Assembly: GCF_039839375.1 (NCBI RefSeq)
Contig: NZ_JBDOQU010000001.1
Location: 420,698-484,697 of the forward strand
DNA: 64,000 nucleotides
DNA from: JBDOQU01 sp039839375
Lineage (GTDB): Bacteria; Pseudomonadota; Alphaproteobacteria; DSM-16000; Inquilinaceae
Direction of reading: 5' to 3'
Positions 8,526-18,080 of the stretch are shown piece after piece (within the stretch, counting starts at the first letter, position 1; each line of letters begins with the position of its first letter). The position numbers were made by a program, and so were the translations under genes. Under the pieces are notes generated by a model that searched no databases, was not told the origin of the DNA, and saw nothing but the letters and a program-made list of their open reading frames with translations.

Positions 8526-9983
8526 TCAGAGCGGCGGCAAGCCCATCGACGACCGGTAGGCCGCCAGTTGGTTCTCGCGGCCGAACTCGTCGGTCAGACG
8601 GTTCCATTCCTCGGCGATGGCATCCAGCGCCTCCTGGGCGGTGACCTGTCCGGCGAGCGCCTTGGAAAGCTCGATCTCCAGCACCTCGGTATAGGAGAAA
8701 TAGCCCGGAAGCCGCATGTCGAGCGCGATGTTCGGCGCCTCCAGGCTGTTCCGCTGGGCGTCGAGATACATCTGCGCCTCCTCTTCGGAGAAGACGGTGA
8801 GCCACGGCTCCAGATTCTCGAAATGGCTGGTGCGATAGGGGTTCACGCCCGACCCGCCGGTGACGCAGGCCTGCATGCTGTTCTCCGGGTTGGACAGGAA
8901 CTCGATGAAGTTCCAGGCCGCCTCGATGTTGGGGGAGGCCGCGGGCACCGCCGCCTGCCATCCGCCGAACGCCATGAAGGGTGATTTCACGGGCTCGTCG
9001 AATGAATCCCATTCGCCGGTCACATGGTTCCAGATCTCGGTTGCGCCGGGAGTCATGGCCGAGCCGACATTGCCGCTCACCTGGCTCTGCTCGGGGTCGG
9101 CGGCGATCACGCCGGTGTCGCCCCAGTCGAAATTCATCGCCACCTGGCCGCCGGCGAAGGCTGTGCGGATATCGCCCGACGTGAAATTGAGCGCGCCGGG
9201 CGGAGCGTACTCGACGGATTTGATGTAATCCTCCAGCGCCCTGACCCAGCCCTCATTGTTGACCTGCGCGTCCATCGTCTCCGGATCGAAGAACATCGCG
9301 CCCGGATTATCCGGATGGTTTGTGTAGCTGGCGGCGTGGGTGAAGAAGAACCAGAATTGCTGGCCGCCGCGCCGGAATGCCTCAGCCGTCCCCCACAGCC
9401 CTTCGTCGGGCCGGGTGAAGAATTCGGCGATGTCGTAGTACTGCTCCCACGTCTCCGGCGCAGCCAACGGGTAGCCATACTGCTCCTCGAACGCCGCCAT
9501 CTCCTCGGGATCTTCGAACAGGTCGGTCCGATAGCTGATCGTGTGCAGGTCGCCGTCGATCGTCTGGGACATGTGGACGCCGTCCCAGACCATCAGCCGG
9601 TCGCGGTAGACCTCCGCGATGTCCGTCCAGGCGTCGGTCTGGCGGATCGCTTCGGGCATCGGCGACAGGTAGGGCGCGAAGTCCGGCGTCCAGGCCGGCG
9701 CGAAGGTGATGACATCGAAGGCCGCCTCTCCGGCGACCATGGCGGTCAGGTATTTCGGGTAAAGCTCACCGAACGGGAATTCCACGACATTGACCGCGCC
9801 GCAGGTCTTTTCCGCCCATTTCTCGCCCGCTGCCTGGACCGCGCTGGCGATGAACGGGCCGGTCTGCGCCCCGGCGGTGAGCGTGACGCCGGTAAAGTCG
9901 GGTTCGCATTGGGCGACCGCGGGACCGGTGAAGGCGACCCCGAGCACGGCGGCGCCGGCGGTTGCCATGAACAGCTTTCTCAT
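8526..9983 (-). CDS. Sugar ABC transporter substrate-binding protein
   Basis: 485 residues from the start at 9983 (MRKLFMATAGAAVLG), chosen because GGGAGGAAG lies just upstream; the signal peptide ends near AVAQ. It is a family 1 extracellular solute-binding protein that would deliver substrate to the two adjacent permeases. Trp/Tyr-rich stretches such as GQQFWFFFTHAASYTNHP and AMNFDWGDTG suit a carbohydrate cleft. The C-terminus carries the usual IEFLSNPENSMQ pattern. The substrate cannot be read from sequence. The kinase and FucU-type gene in the same run point to a monosaccharide. Confidence 0.93.
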   Translation of the reverse strand: MRKLFMATAGAAVLGVAFTGPAVAQCEPDFTGVTLTAGAQTGPFIASAVQAAGEKWAEKTCGAVNVVEFPFGELYPKYLTAMVAGEAAFDVITFAPAWTPDFAPYLSPMPEAIRQTDAWTDIAEVYRDRLMVWDGVHMSQTIDGDLHTISYRTDLFEDPEEMAAFEEQYGYPLAAPETWEQYYDIAEFFTRPDEGLWGTAEAFRRGGQQFWFFFTHAASYTNHPDNPGAMFFDPETMDAQVNNEGWVRALEDYIKSVEYAPPGALNFTSGDIRTAFAGGQVAMNFDWGDTGVIAADPEQSQVSGNVGSAMTPGATEIWNHVTGEWDSFDEPVKSPFMAFGGWQAAVPAASPNIEAAWNFIEFLSNPENSMQACVTGGSGVNPYRTSHFENLEPWLTVFSEEEAQMYLDAQRNSLEAPNIALDMRLPGYFSYTEVLEIELSKALAGQVTAQEALDAIAEEWNRLTDEFGRENQLAAYRSSMGLPPL

Positions 9984-10006
9984 GCGCTTCCTCCCATGTT
10001 TGGCGA

Positions 10007-11008
10007 TCATCTAATGCCGCCCAGCATCAGGCCCGATCGCATGAGCCTGGCCAGCAGGACAGCCATCACCATCATCGGCGTGATGGCCACCATGGCAGCG
10101 ACGGAGATGGCCCACCATTCGTCGCCGCGGTAGGAATTCTGACCGGAAAGGAGAATGGGCAGGGTCTGCCAGTCCGCCGTCGTCAGCATCAGCGCGAACA
10201 GGAACTCGTTCCAGACGAAGCTGAGTGTGATCATGGCGGTGGCGATCAGCCCCGGCCGCGCCATGGGCAGCACGATTTCGAAGAAGATGCGTATGCGCGG
10301 CACGTCGTCCACCAGCGCCGCCTCCTCGATCTCAACCGGCAGCGCCTGGATGAAATCGCGCATCAGCCAGACCACGATCGGCAGAGAGAAAGCGGTGTAA
10401 CAGAGCGTCATGCCCCAATAGGTGTCCAGCGCCGGCAGCCCCTCCTTCCCCAGTTCCGAATAGAGCAGGTAGAGCGCGAAGGCGGTCACGATCGGCGGGA
10501 ACATGCGCTGGGACAAGAACCAGAACACCACGTCGTTGTTGCCCAGAACCGGCCCCGGCAGGGGCAGTCTGTTGGCCAGGACCGACAACGTCAGCGCGAC
10601 TATGAAGGACGCGCCCATCGCTTGCGCACGGCTGAGGCCCAGATGGTCGAACAGCAGGAATCCACCGATCCCGATCGCGGCGAACAGAACGCCCGCCATC
10701 AGCCGCACCCGGAACGGGAAGCGAACCAGCGCATAGGCGGCCATCGTCCCGAACAGGACGGAAAAGAAGGTCGCCGACAGACCGATCAGGGTGGAGTTCA
10801 CGAACGGCCGGACATAGTCCCCCCGAATGCCCGAGATCGCGTCCAGATAGGCCTGGACCGTCGGCTGGAAGTCGATCCACGGCAGGTATGTCGGCCCGCC
10901 ATTGACCGCCGTCGGTGGCTTGAAGGAGGTGATCAGCGTCCAGTAGATCGGAAACAGCGTGATCAGCAGCCAACCGAAGCAGAGTGAGAAGACGACTGCG
11001 CGCTTCAT
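10007..11008 (-). CDS. Carbohydrate ABC transporter permease (MalG type)
   Basis: 333 residues, longer than the usual 270-280 for this type because of an extra hydrophobic insertion (residues about 100-145, LMAGVLFAAIGIGGFLLFDH and MGASFIVALTLSVLANRLPL). The EAA loop EEAALVDDVPRIRIFFEIVLP is near residue 230 and the MalG-like ending ALLARLMRSGLMLGGIR is intact. It inserts in the inner membrane with the partner permease upstream, from which it is separated by only four bases. Confidence 0.93.
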   Translation of the reverse strand: MKRAVVFSLCFGWLLITLFPIYWTLITSFKPPTAVNGGPTYLPWIDFQPTVQAYLDAISGIRGDYVRPFVNSTLIGLSATFFSVLFGTMAAYALVRFPFRVRLMAGVLFAAIGIGGFLLFDHLGLSRAQAMGASFIVALTLSVLANRLPLPGPVLGNNDVVFWFLSQRMFPPIVTAFALYLLYSELGKEGLPALDTYWGMTLCYTAFSLPIVVWLMRDFIQALPVEIEEAALVDDVPRIRIFFEIVLPMARPGLIATAMITLSFVWNEFLFALMLTTADWQTLPILLSGQNSYRGDEWWAISVAAMVAITPMMVMAVLLARLMRSGLMLGGIR

Positions 11009-11012
11009 GGGC

Positions 11013-11927
11013 TCAGATCCGCTTTTCGATCTGCGGGCGCAGGATGGTCAGGTAGATCACGCCGAAGATCATGATGACCAGGAGGAAGAGGAAGCTGAGC
11101 GCCGACGTGTAGCCCAGGTTGAACTTCTTGAAGCCCTCCTGATAGGCGTAGAGCGTCAGTGTCTCCGTGGAGATGCCGGGGCCGCCGCCCGTGAGCACGA
11201 ACACGGTGTCGATGATCTTGAAGCTCTCGATGATCCGCACGAAGACCACGGCGGCGGAGATCGGCAGCAGCATCGGGAAGGTGATGCCCCAGAACTGTCG
11301 CCAGCCGCTGGCATTCTCCAGCTCCGCCGCCTCGTAGACCTCCGGCGGCAGCGTCTGCAGCCCCGCCAACATCAGCAGGATGACGAAGGGCGTCCACTGC
11401 CATATCTCAACCGCGATGATCGACCCAAGCGCCCAGGTGGCGTCGGTCAGAAAGGGCAGGTTGGGCATCCCCAGCAGCGTGAAGAAGTCGTTGATCGGGC
11501 CGACGGTCGAATGGAACAGCATCCGCCCGACCAGTGCGACGGCGATCGGCGCCATCAGCATCGGGAACAGGAACGCCGCCCGGAACAGCCTCTCACCCGG
11601 CACCCTGGCATGCAGCGCAAGCGCGATGGCGAAGCCGATCACATACTGGATCGTGACAGAACAGAAGACGATGACGCTGGTCGTCCAGACCACGTTCCAG
11701 AACCGGGCCTGGGTCAAAAGGTCGGTATAGTTGCCCAGTCCGACGAACCGCGGCGGCGTTGGCGGCACCAGCCGCATGCTCTGGAAGCTGATCGTCAGCG
11801 AATAGATGAGAGGGAACAGGCTGACCAGCAGGACAACCAGGAATGCCGGCCAGATGAAAACGTGCTTGATCGGGTCACGCACGGATCCTGAGCCCTCCCC
11901 CTCTCCACCTGGTTCGCCCAGGTGCAT
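11013..11927 (-). CDS. Carbohydrate ABC transporter permease (MalF type)
   Basis: About 304 residues with six transmembrane helices, beginning with WPAFLVVLLVSLFPLIYSLTISF. The EAA loop is visible as YEAAELENASGWRQFWGITFPMLLP. I place the start at the ATG at 11927 (MHLGEPGGEGE). A TTG at 11975 or a GTG near 11885 are alternatives, and no strong ribosome site decides between them. It forms the heterodimeric channel with the downstream permease. The ribokinase gene ends 18 bases beyond 11975, so the whole run from fucU to the ATPase may be one transcript. Confidence 0.9.
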   Translation of the reverse strand: MHLGEPGGEGEGSGSVRDPIKHVFIWPAFLVVLLVSLFPLIYSLTISFQSMRLVPPTPPRFVGLGNYTDLLTQARFWNVVWTTSVIVFCSVTIQYVIGFAIALALHARVPGERLFRAAFLFPMLMAPIAVALVGRMLFHSTVGPINDFFTLLGMPNLPFLTDATWALGSIIAVEIWQWTPFVILLMLAGLQTLPPEVYEAAELENASGWRQFWGITFPMLLPISAAVVFVRIIESFKIIDTVFVLTGGGPGISTETLTLYAYQEGFKKFNLGYTSALSFLFLLVIMIFGVIYLTILRPQIEKRI

Positions 11928-11993
11928 GATTGGTATGACCAGTAGAACTCTATTGTAGGATGAAACACTCGGCAACCGGCCATGCGATCGAAG

Positions 11994-12932
11994 CTAAGCC
12001 GTTGCTGTGCCCTCCAGAAGCGCCATCACCTCCTCACGCATCGGCATTGATGGGGCGGTGCCCTGCCGTGTCACCGACAGGCCGGCGACCGCGCAGCCGA
12101 ACCGGACAGCCTCGGCCACGGGCTTCCTCTCCGCCAGCGCCACCGCAAGCCCGCCATTGAACGCATCACCCGCCCCGGTCGTGTCCACCAGCCTGCCGGC
12201 CCGATAGGGCGGCACATGCACTCCCTCTCCATCGACGCTGGATTTCAGGAAAGCTCCCTTTCCGCCCAGCGTGACGATGACGGCTCCGACGCCGCGCGCC
12301 AGGAACCAGTCGGCCGCCCGTTCCGCGTCCGCGACGTTCGCGACCTCGATGCCACAAAGCGCGGCCGCTTCGGATTCATTGGGCGTCAGATAGTCGACTA
12401 GCGGATAGATATCGTCGGGGAGGGGCGCGGCCGGGGCGGGGTTGAGGATGGTCGCCACCCCTGCCTCCCGCGCCAGTTCCAGCCCTCGCCGGGCCACCTG
12501 CACGGGCAGTTCCAGATTGGTCGCCAGCACGTCTGCGGCGATAACAGCCTTCGCCGCCGCCTCGACATCGCGCGGCGTGAGTCCGGAGACGGCGCCGGGC
12601 GCCACCACGATCGCGTTCTCCCGGCTCTCCTCCTCAAGGAAAATGAAAGCCGCGCCGGTATAGGATCCAGGATCGGTGGAAAGATATGCGTCGGAAATGC
12701 CTTCCCGGCGATAGGTCTCCCGCGCCAGGGCGCCGAACGCGTCGTCACCCAGCCGGCTGATGAAGGTGACTTCCGCGCCGGCCCGCCGGGCGGCGATCGC
12801 CTGGTTGGAGCCTTTTCCGCCGGGGCCCAGTCGAAAGACCTCGGTCATCACCGTTTCGCCCATCCGGGGCAGCCGCTCGCCCCGAAAGGACAGATCCGCC
12901 ACGAATACCCCCAGCACCGCGACCCGCCCCAT
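11994..12932 (-). CDS. PfkB-family sugar kinase, ribokinase-like
   Basis: 312 residues. The PfkB signatures are present: GPGGKGSNQAIAARRAGAEV near the N-terminus and DTTGAGDAFNGGLAVALAE near residue 255, with the catalytic Asp in GAGD. Overall pattern and length fit ribokinase, which phosphorylates ribose at O5 with ATP, but related deoxyribo- and ketosugar kinases look alike. It sits between the FucU-type mutarotase and the ABC importer genes on the same strand and would trap the imported sugar in the cytosol. Confidence 0.9.
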   Translation of the reverse strand: MGRVAVLGVFVADLSFRGERLPRMGETVMTEVFRLGPGGKGSNQAIAARRAGAEVTFISRLGDDAFGALARETYRREGISDAYLSTDPGSYTGAAFIFLEEESRENAIVVAPGAVSGLTPRDVEAAAKAVIAADVLATNLELPVQVARRGLELAREAGVATILNPAPAAPLPDDIYPLVDYLTPNESEAAALCGIEVANVADAERAADWFLARGVGAVIVTLGGKGAFLKSSVDGEGVHVPPYRAGRLVDTTGAGDAFNGGLAVALAERKPVAEAVRFGCAVAGLSVTRQGTAPSMPMREEVMALLEGTATA

Positions 12933-12954
12933 GGCGTTCCCTCCCCGTTCGTTC

Positions 12955-13407
12955 TCAGTCGGCCGCCAGGATCACGCCCTTCTTGAGCAGAAAGCACCCA
13001 TAGCCTCGCTGTTCGGAGGTCGCGACCACCGCATAGGCCTTCTTCGCTTCCTCATAGAAAGCGAAGCGCTCGATCGATCCCATCGGACACGCCGCGCCCT
13101 CGGCCCGGTCTATCGCCTGTTGCATCTGTTCCTGGACCGGCGGCCGGTAATCGGGGCGTCCCACCACCTCCATCCGTCGCACCGGATAGTCGACGAAGCC
13201 ATCGAGAGGAAGGACCGACAGGATGGCCTCCGCCGCCCTCGGCACATCGACCCCGTCCAGCCTTATCAGCTTGCCGGTGACGGTCGCCCGCGCGATCGAA
13301 TCGGCCGGGAAATTCGCGTCCGCCAGCACCAGATCGTCGCCATGGCCCATGGCGCGCAGCACCTGAAGCAGGTCGGCGTTCAGCAGCGGGTCGAGGTTCT
13401 TCAGCAC
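12955..13407 (-). CDS. fucU: RbsD/FucU family sugar mutarotase, FucU type
   Basis: 150 residues. These proteins interconvert alpha and beta anomers of monosaccharides so that kinases or isomerases get the right form. The pattern MGHGDDLVLADANFP (catalytic His) and the C-terminal RFAFYEEAKKAYAVVATSEQ followed by YGCFLLKKGV match the FucU (L-fucose mutarotase) branch better than RbsD. It is first in the sugar uptake run, 22 bases before the ribokinase-like gene. FucU members can also act on ribose, so the fucose assignment is not certain. Confidence 0.88.
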   Translation of the reverse strand: MLKNLDPLLNADLLQVLRAMGHGDDLVLADANFPADSIARATVTGKLIRLDGVDVPRAAEAILSVLPLDGFVDYPVRRMEVVGRPDYRPPVQEQMQQAIDRAEGAACPMGSIERFAFYEEAKKAYAVVATSEQRGYGCFLLKKGVILAAD

Positions 13408-13479
13408 CGGTCACTCCCTTGATGCGGTCCGGATTGGCGGCAAGATGATGCGGGAGCATCCGGCACGGATGCAAGCGGC

Positions 13480-16400
13480 CTACTCCGCCGGACCGCGCGG
13501 CCTCCGCAGCCGGGTGACCTTGCCCGACGGGCCGGACTGCTGACGCAGATAGTCCATGGCGTCCTCCGCTGGCAGCGCCCGTTTGTAGAAAAAGCCCTGG
13601 CAGTACTCGCACCCCGCCTTCCTCAACGCCTCCACGTCGCCGGCCGTCTCGGCCCCTTCCGCGACCACATCCAGTCCCAGCGCGTGCGCCAGGTCGACAA
13701 TCGCCTCGACGATCACCGCACCGCGCTCCGCCAGAACGTCCATGACGAACGACCGGTCGATCTTCAGCGTATCGAAGGGCAGCCGGTGCAAATGATTCAA
13801 AGAAGAATAACCGGTGCCGAAATCGTCGATCGACAGCTTGATCCCCAGATCCTTCAGCGCGTTCAGGACGCTGGCGCCGTGGTCGGGCCGGTCCAGGAAG
13901 ACGCTCTCGGTGATCTCCAGCTTCAGACTGCCGGCAGGCGCGCCGCTCTCCCTCAGCGCCTCGCGCAGCCGATCGACAAGATGCGGATCGTCCAGCTGCC
14001 GTTTGGAGACGTTGACCGATATGAAGGGCGCCGCGCCGTCCTCCATTGCCGCCCATTCGGCCAGTTGCCGGCAGGTTTCCTTCAGCGCCCAGGCCCCGAT
14101 CGGCACGATCAACCCTGTCTCCTCCGCCAACGGGATGAACATGTCCGGCGGCACGAAAGTACCGTCATCCAGGCGCCAACGGGTCAGCGCCTCGAACCCG
14201 GCGACGCCGCCACTGCTCAACGACACCACCGGCTGGTAGTGCAGGCGCAGCTGCCGCCTCTCCAGCGCGCGGCGAAGGTCGCCCTCCAGCGCCAGCGTCG
14301 CCGTTCCCTGGTTTCGCATCGCATGATCGTAAAGGACGACCAGCCCCCGGCCCCGCTGCTTGGCGTCCTCCATCGCCAGAGCGGCATCGGTCAATATGTC
14401 CTCCGCCCGGCCATAGCCGGGGTCGCAGAAGGCGATGCCGACACAGGCGAAGGGGAAGACCTCCAGCCCCGCCAGCCGGATCGGCTGGGCCAGCGAATCA
14501 CGGATCCATTCTCCTGTCCGGCGCGCGTCCTCGGTCTCCCGCACCTCGGGCATGAGCACGGCGAAATGATCGCTGCCGATCCGCGCGACAAGGTGGCCGC
14601 CGGCGATCCGTCTCAGCCGCCGGGCGGTCGCGACCAGCAGATCGTCGCCGGCTCCCTGCCCCAGCGTGTCGTTGACCTGCCGAAACCGGTCCAGATCGAT
14701 ATAGAAGATCGTCGCCCCGCGTGCGACCTCCCGCTTCACGTCGGACAGCACGATCTCCAGCCGGTCCATGAAGGCGGTCCGGTTGGGCAGTTGGGTCAGC
14801 GTGTCGACCAGCGCGTGCTCCAGCACCTTCGCCTCCGCGGCCTTCTGGTCGGTGATATCGCTGACCGAACCGACGACACGCGTCGCCCTCCCGCTCATGT
14901 CGCGGACGGCCGTCCCTCTGGCATGGACCCAGCGATAGCCGCTGGTGGCGTGGCGGACCCGGTACTGCAGATTCATGATGTCGCCGCCAGGATTCAGGAA
15001 ATCCCTGAACTTCACCTCTGTCGGCGCCTTGTCCTCGGGATGGATTCGCTCCAGCCAGGCATCCAGCGTTTCGCCGAGCCCGCCCTCGGGCAGTCCCACG
15101 ATCATCTCCGCGCGGGGCGAATAGTAGGTTCGCTTGGTGGCCATATCGAGGTCGAACAGCCCCTCATTGCCCCCCGTGGCCGCCAGCACATAGCGCTCCT
15201 CCCGCAGCCTCAGGGCCCGCCGCTCGGCCTCTATGCTTTCCGCCAGCCGAACAGTCTCCCGGAATGGCCCGGCCGCGGCGACGGCCGCGCCTGGTTTCTC
15301 GATCGATCTCATCGGGCCGACCAACCTCCGCCCGACCCAGGCCGCGGCTCCAACGCAGATGAGCGCCACTCCGGTGGCGAGCAGGAGTTGGAGCGGCAAG
15401 GCCGTAACGATCGGCAAGCTTTCCGACGCGACGATGATCACCGACCACGGCCAAGGGACGGCGGCGAGACCGATGACCGCGGCACGGTAGCTTTCGCCCT
15501 GGTAGTCGAATGCGACATCCAGGGGAAGTGGCTCCAGCACCGTCTCCAGCGGATGCCCGATCGCCGTCAGGACTGCATCGATAACCGGATCGTGCAGCGC
15601 CTCCTCAACATCGATATCCGGGGTTGCCTCCTCGCTGAGGATGGCGCGCGGGCGGTAGAATTGCCCGCCGCCCGGGTAGGCGAGCATCCGTCCGCGATCG
15701 TCGATCACGACCGCCTTCGCACCCACCTCCTTCGACACCCGCCGCAGCATTCGGGAGAAGGAGGCGATGTCGAAATCAATGACCAGCGCGCTTGCCGACG
15801 GCCTTGCAGTCTGGAAGACGGGCGACGCCACGGTGACGCCGGTTCCGGAAGCTTCGCCGAACCGGGGGTCCGACCACACGGTCCGACGTTCCTCCATCGC
15901 GCGGGCATAGAGCGGATCGCTTCCGAAATTGGATGGGATGTCGTCGCTGGTTTCCCGCGCGATCAATTGCCGGTCATGATCCAGCCACAGAGCTTCAGTG
16001 ACCGTGTCGCCGCCGTCATCCATCCGGCGCTGGATGCGATACCCGCCGGCGCCGCGTCCGCTGACCTTGTTCACCGCGACATAGCCGCCATTGCGGGCGA
16101 CGAAACGCACGGCGTCGATCGCGTCGCTCTCCTCCACGATGTCCAGAAGAAGATTCTCGTGATGGAAGGATTCCCCCCCATCCAGCGGCCCCAGATCGGC
16201 CACGCGCCTCGCCAGATCGGGAAGCGCCTCGATAACGCCCAGTTCGGCGTCGATGAGATGGGCCACCCTGTCGGCCGTCTGCTCCAGCAGCCGTTCCGTC
16301 GTCTCATGGACGGCCTTTCGGCCCAAGAGACCACCGATTCCGATAAACAGCACCGCCACCGACATCGCCAGGATGCCGACGCTGACGATCAGGAAAGGCA

Positions 16401-16494
16401 CCAACGGGAGACGCGTTCTCATAATCCCGACCGGCCCAAAGGGCATCCGCCTGTCCCATGCTGGCGGCCGATCAGTGACGATCAGCGCCGGCAT
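13480..16494 (-). CDS. Cache-PAS-GGDEF-EAL cyclic-di-GMP protein with degenerate GGDEF
   Basis: 1004 residues (or 980 from an ATG at 16422, MRTRLPLV). Domains in order: transmembrane helix about 30-58, periplasmic Cache-like sensor about 60-360, second helix about 365-390, PAS about 430-555, GGDEF about 565-730 and EAL about 745-1000. The diguanylate cyclase signature is GSDHF (640-644) instead of GGDEF, so cyclase activity is doubtful. The EAL half keeps E768-A-L, LSIDDFGTGYSSL, DRSFV and VVAEGAET, so it probably hydrolyses cyclic-di-GMP. The first GGDEF half keeps YIDLDRFRQVND, so GTP binding may survive as an allosteric input. It stands alone between fucU and the DMT exporter. Confidence 0.93.
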   Translation of the reverse strand: MPALIVTDRPPAWDRRMPFGPVGIMRTRLPLVPFLIVSVGILAMSVAVLFIGIGGLLGRKAVHETTERLLEQTADRVAHLIDAELGVIEALPDLARRVADLGPLDGGESFHHENLLLDIVEESDAIDAVRFVARNGGYVAVNKVSGRGAGGYRIQRRMDDGGDTVTEALWLDHDRQLIARETSDDIPSNFGSDPLYARAMEERRTVWSDPRFGEASGTGVTVASPVFQTARPSASALVIDFDIASFSRMLRRVSKEVGAKAVVIDDRGRMLAYPGGGQFYRPRAILSEEATPDIDVEEALHDPVIDAVLTAIGHPLETVLEPLPLDVAFDYQGESYRAAVIGLAAVPWPWSVIIVASESLPIVTALPLQLLLATGVALICVGAAAWVGRRLVGPMRSIEKPGAAVAAAGPFRETVRLAESIEAERRALRLREERYVLAATGGNEGLFDLDMATKRTYYSPRAEMIVGLPEGGLGETLDAWLERIHPEDKAPTEVKFRDFLNPGGDIMNLQYRVRHATSGYRWVHARGTAVRDMSGRATRVVGSVSDITDQKAAEAKVLEHALVDTLTQLPNRTAFMDRLEIVLSDVKREVARGATIFYIDLDRFRQVNDTLGQGAGDDLLVATARRLRRIAGGHLVARIGSDHFAVLMPEVRETEDARRTGEWIRDSLAQPIRLAGLEVFPFACVGIAFCDPGYGRAEDILTDAALAMEDAKQRGRGLVVLYDHAMRNQGTATLALEGDLRRALERRQLRLHYQPVVSLSSGGVAGFEALTRWRLDDGTFVPPDMFIPLAEETGLIVPIGAWALKETCRQLAEWAAMEDGAAPFISVNVSKRQLDDPHLVDRLREALRESGAPAGSLKLEITESVFLDRPDHGASVLNALKDLGIKLSIDDFGTGYSSLNHLHRLPFDTLKIDRSFVMDVLAERGAVIVEAIVDLAHALGLDVVAEGAETAGDVEALRKAGCEYCQGFFYKRALPAEDAMDYLRQQSGPSGKVTRLRRPRGPAE

Positions 16495-16598
16495 TTATTC
16501 AAATGCAACGCATTGAGTCTGACACAGATCGACATGGAAATGAAAAGTAAAAGGCCTTCCTCCACTATGGGATAGGAAGCGGGAACGATGGGGGATTC

Positions 16599-17495
16599 TT
16601 ATGCCGGCTTCGATCGCCACGGCGACCAGCCGAGGTTCATCCCGGCGGCCGCGATCAGGATCGCCGCCGCGCCTGCCAACTGCGCCGCATGCAGCCGCTG
16701 GCCGAAAACCAGAAAGTCGACCAGGATCGCCACCACCGGGTAGATGAAGGATAACGACCCTTGCAGGTGCGTCGGCAGTTTCTGGATCGCGCTATACATC
16801 AGGATGTACATGATGCCGGTATGCACGACGCCGATTACGATCAGCGCACACCACGCGCCGGCATCGTCAGGAAGCGCCGTCAGGTCGGCGAAAGGCGCCA
16901 GCATGGCCATTCCGACGCCGACCTGGATCAGGGCGATCAGATGCGGCGGCGTACCCGCCAGCTTCTTCGTCACGATGGCGGCGACGGCCCAGAAGAAGGC
17001 AGCCCCCAGCGCCATCAGGATACCGGTGAAATAATCGGTCCCGACATAAGCAGCGTATTGGCCTGTGTCCGGCTTCTCCTGCACGATCAGAAGCATCCCG
17101 GAGAACGCGATTCCCAGCCAGATCAGCTTCGCCGCCGTCAGCCGTTCGGAGAAGAAGACCGCGCCGAAACAGACCAGCATGAAGGGCTGGGTATTGTAGA
17201 CCGCCGTGGCGATGGAGATCGACGCCAGCGAATATGATTTGAACAGCAGCAGCCAGTTAACGACGATCGCCACGCCGCCCAACGCCGCGAGAGCCGCCAG
17301 CCGTAGGGTGATGGCCCTGCGCAACAATCCCATGGCGGCGCAGATGATCAGTAGAGTGACCCCGCCGAAGACGCAGCGCCAGAACACCACATCCATCGCC
17401 GGCTGCCCGGACAGCACCACGAACCATCCGATGGTGCCCAGGATTACCATTGCGGCGGTCATCTCGACCGTTCCGCGCGTCTTTTCGTCCATCAT
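16599..17495 (-). CDS. DMT superfamily (EamA) transporter
   Basis: 298 residues with about ten transmembrane helices arranged as two EamA repeats. Examples are MVILGTIGWFVVLSG at the start, a conserved SIATAVYNTQPFMLVCFGAVFF at the end of repeat one, and LQGSLSFIYPVVAILVDFLVFG at the end of repeat two. An AGGGGG ribosome site precedes MMDEK at 17495. Such carriers usually export amino acids or other metabolites. A Lrp/AsnC regulator is transcribed divergently from the 125-base gap, which suggests amino-acid-responsive control. Confidence 0.92.
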   Translation of the reverse strand: MMDEKTRGTVEMTAAMVILGTIGWFVVLSGQPAMDVVFWRCVFGGVTLLIICAAMGLLRRAITLRLAALAALGGVAIVVNWLLLFKSYSLASISIATAVYNTQPFMLVCFGAVFFSERLTAAKLIWLGIAFSGMLLIVQEKPDTGQYAAYVGTDYFTGILMALGAAFFWAVAAIVTKKLAGTPPHLIALIQVGVGMAMLAPFADLTALPDDAGAWCALIVIGVVHTGIMYILMYSAIQKLPTHLQGSLSFIYPVVAILVDFLVFGQRLHAAQLAGAAAILIAAAGMNLGWSPWRSKPA

Positions 17496-17620
17496 ATCCC
17501 CCTGAGAACATGTCAGGGGTTCAGTATCCGATGGAGGAACTCCATCTTCTATGATGAGACAAAGGCCATATCGTCCATCTTCCTTACAATATAAACTGAT
17601 AGCGCCAAATCGGTCGCTTG

Positions 17621-18076
17621 ATGGAAAAACACATGCTAGACGATACGGACCGTCGCATCCTGGAGGTCCTGCTGAAGGATTCCCGGATTTCCCTGAAAGA
17701 CCTGGCCGGCCAGATCGGCCTCTCCTCTCCCAGCATATCCGAACGGGTGCGCCGGCTGGAGGAACGGGGCGTCATCCGCGCCTTCACCGTGGAGATCGAC
17801 CCCAAGGCGCTGGGCTACCAGCTTCAGGCCATCGTCCGCATTCGCCCCCTGCCGGGCAAGCTGCACATCGTCCGGAAGCTGATCGAGGAAATCCCGGAGT
17901 TCTGCGAATGCGACAAGGTTACGGGCGATGATTGCTATGTCGCTCGTCTTCATCTTCGCTCCATCGATCAGTTGGATCCCGTTCTCGACCGCATCGCCGA
18001 TCACGCGGAAACGAACACCTCAATCATCAAGTCCAGACCCATCGAAAGGCGACCGCCGCCATTGCAGCGGGAATAG
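17621..18076 (+). CDS. Lrp/AsnC family transcriptional regulator
   Basis: 151 residues. The N-terminal helix-turn-helix (LDDTDRRILEVLLKDSRISL, then DLAGQIGLSSPSISERVRRLEERGVI) is followed by the RAM/ligand-binding domain (YQLQAIVRIRPLPGKL, then EFCECDKVTGDDCYVARLHL). I choose the ATG at 17621 over an in-frame TTG at 17618. It is divergent from the EamA exporter, the classic layout for a Lrp-type regulator that activates an amino-acid exporter on binding the substrate. It converges on the fcl gene with a four-base gap. Confidence 0.92.
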   Translation: MEKHMLDDTDRRILEVLLKDSRISLKDLAGQIGLSSPSISERVRRLEERGVIRAFTVEIDPKALGYQLQAIVRIRPLPGKLHIVRKLIEEIPEFCECDKVTGDDCYVARLHLRSIDQLDPVLDRIADHAETNTSIIKSRPIERRPPPLQRE

Positions 18077-18080
18077 AGCG

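Noticed and set aside
13684..16575. 963-codon frame antisense to the GGDEF/EAL gene
   Set aside because: Composition (His, Arg, Gln, Asp-rich) is typical of the complement of alphaproteobacterial genes; no domain is recognisable.
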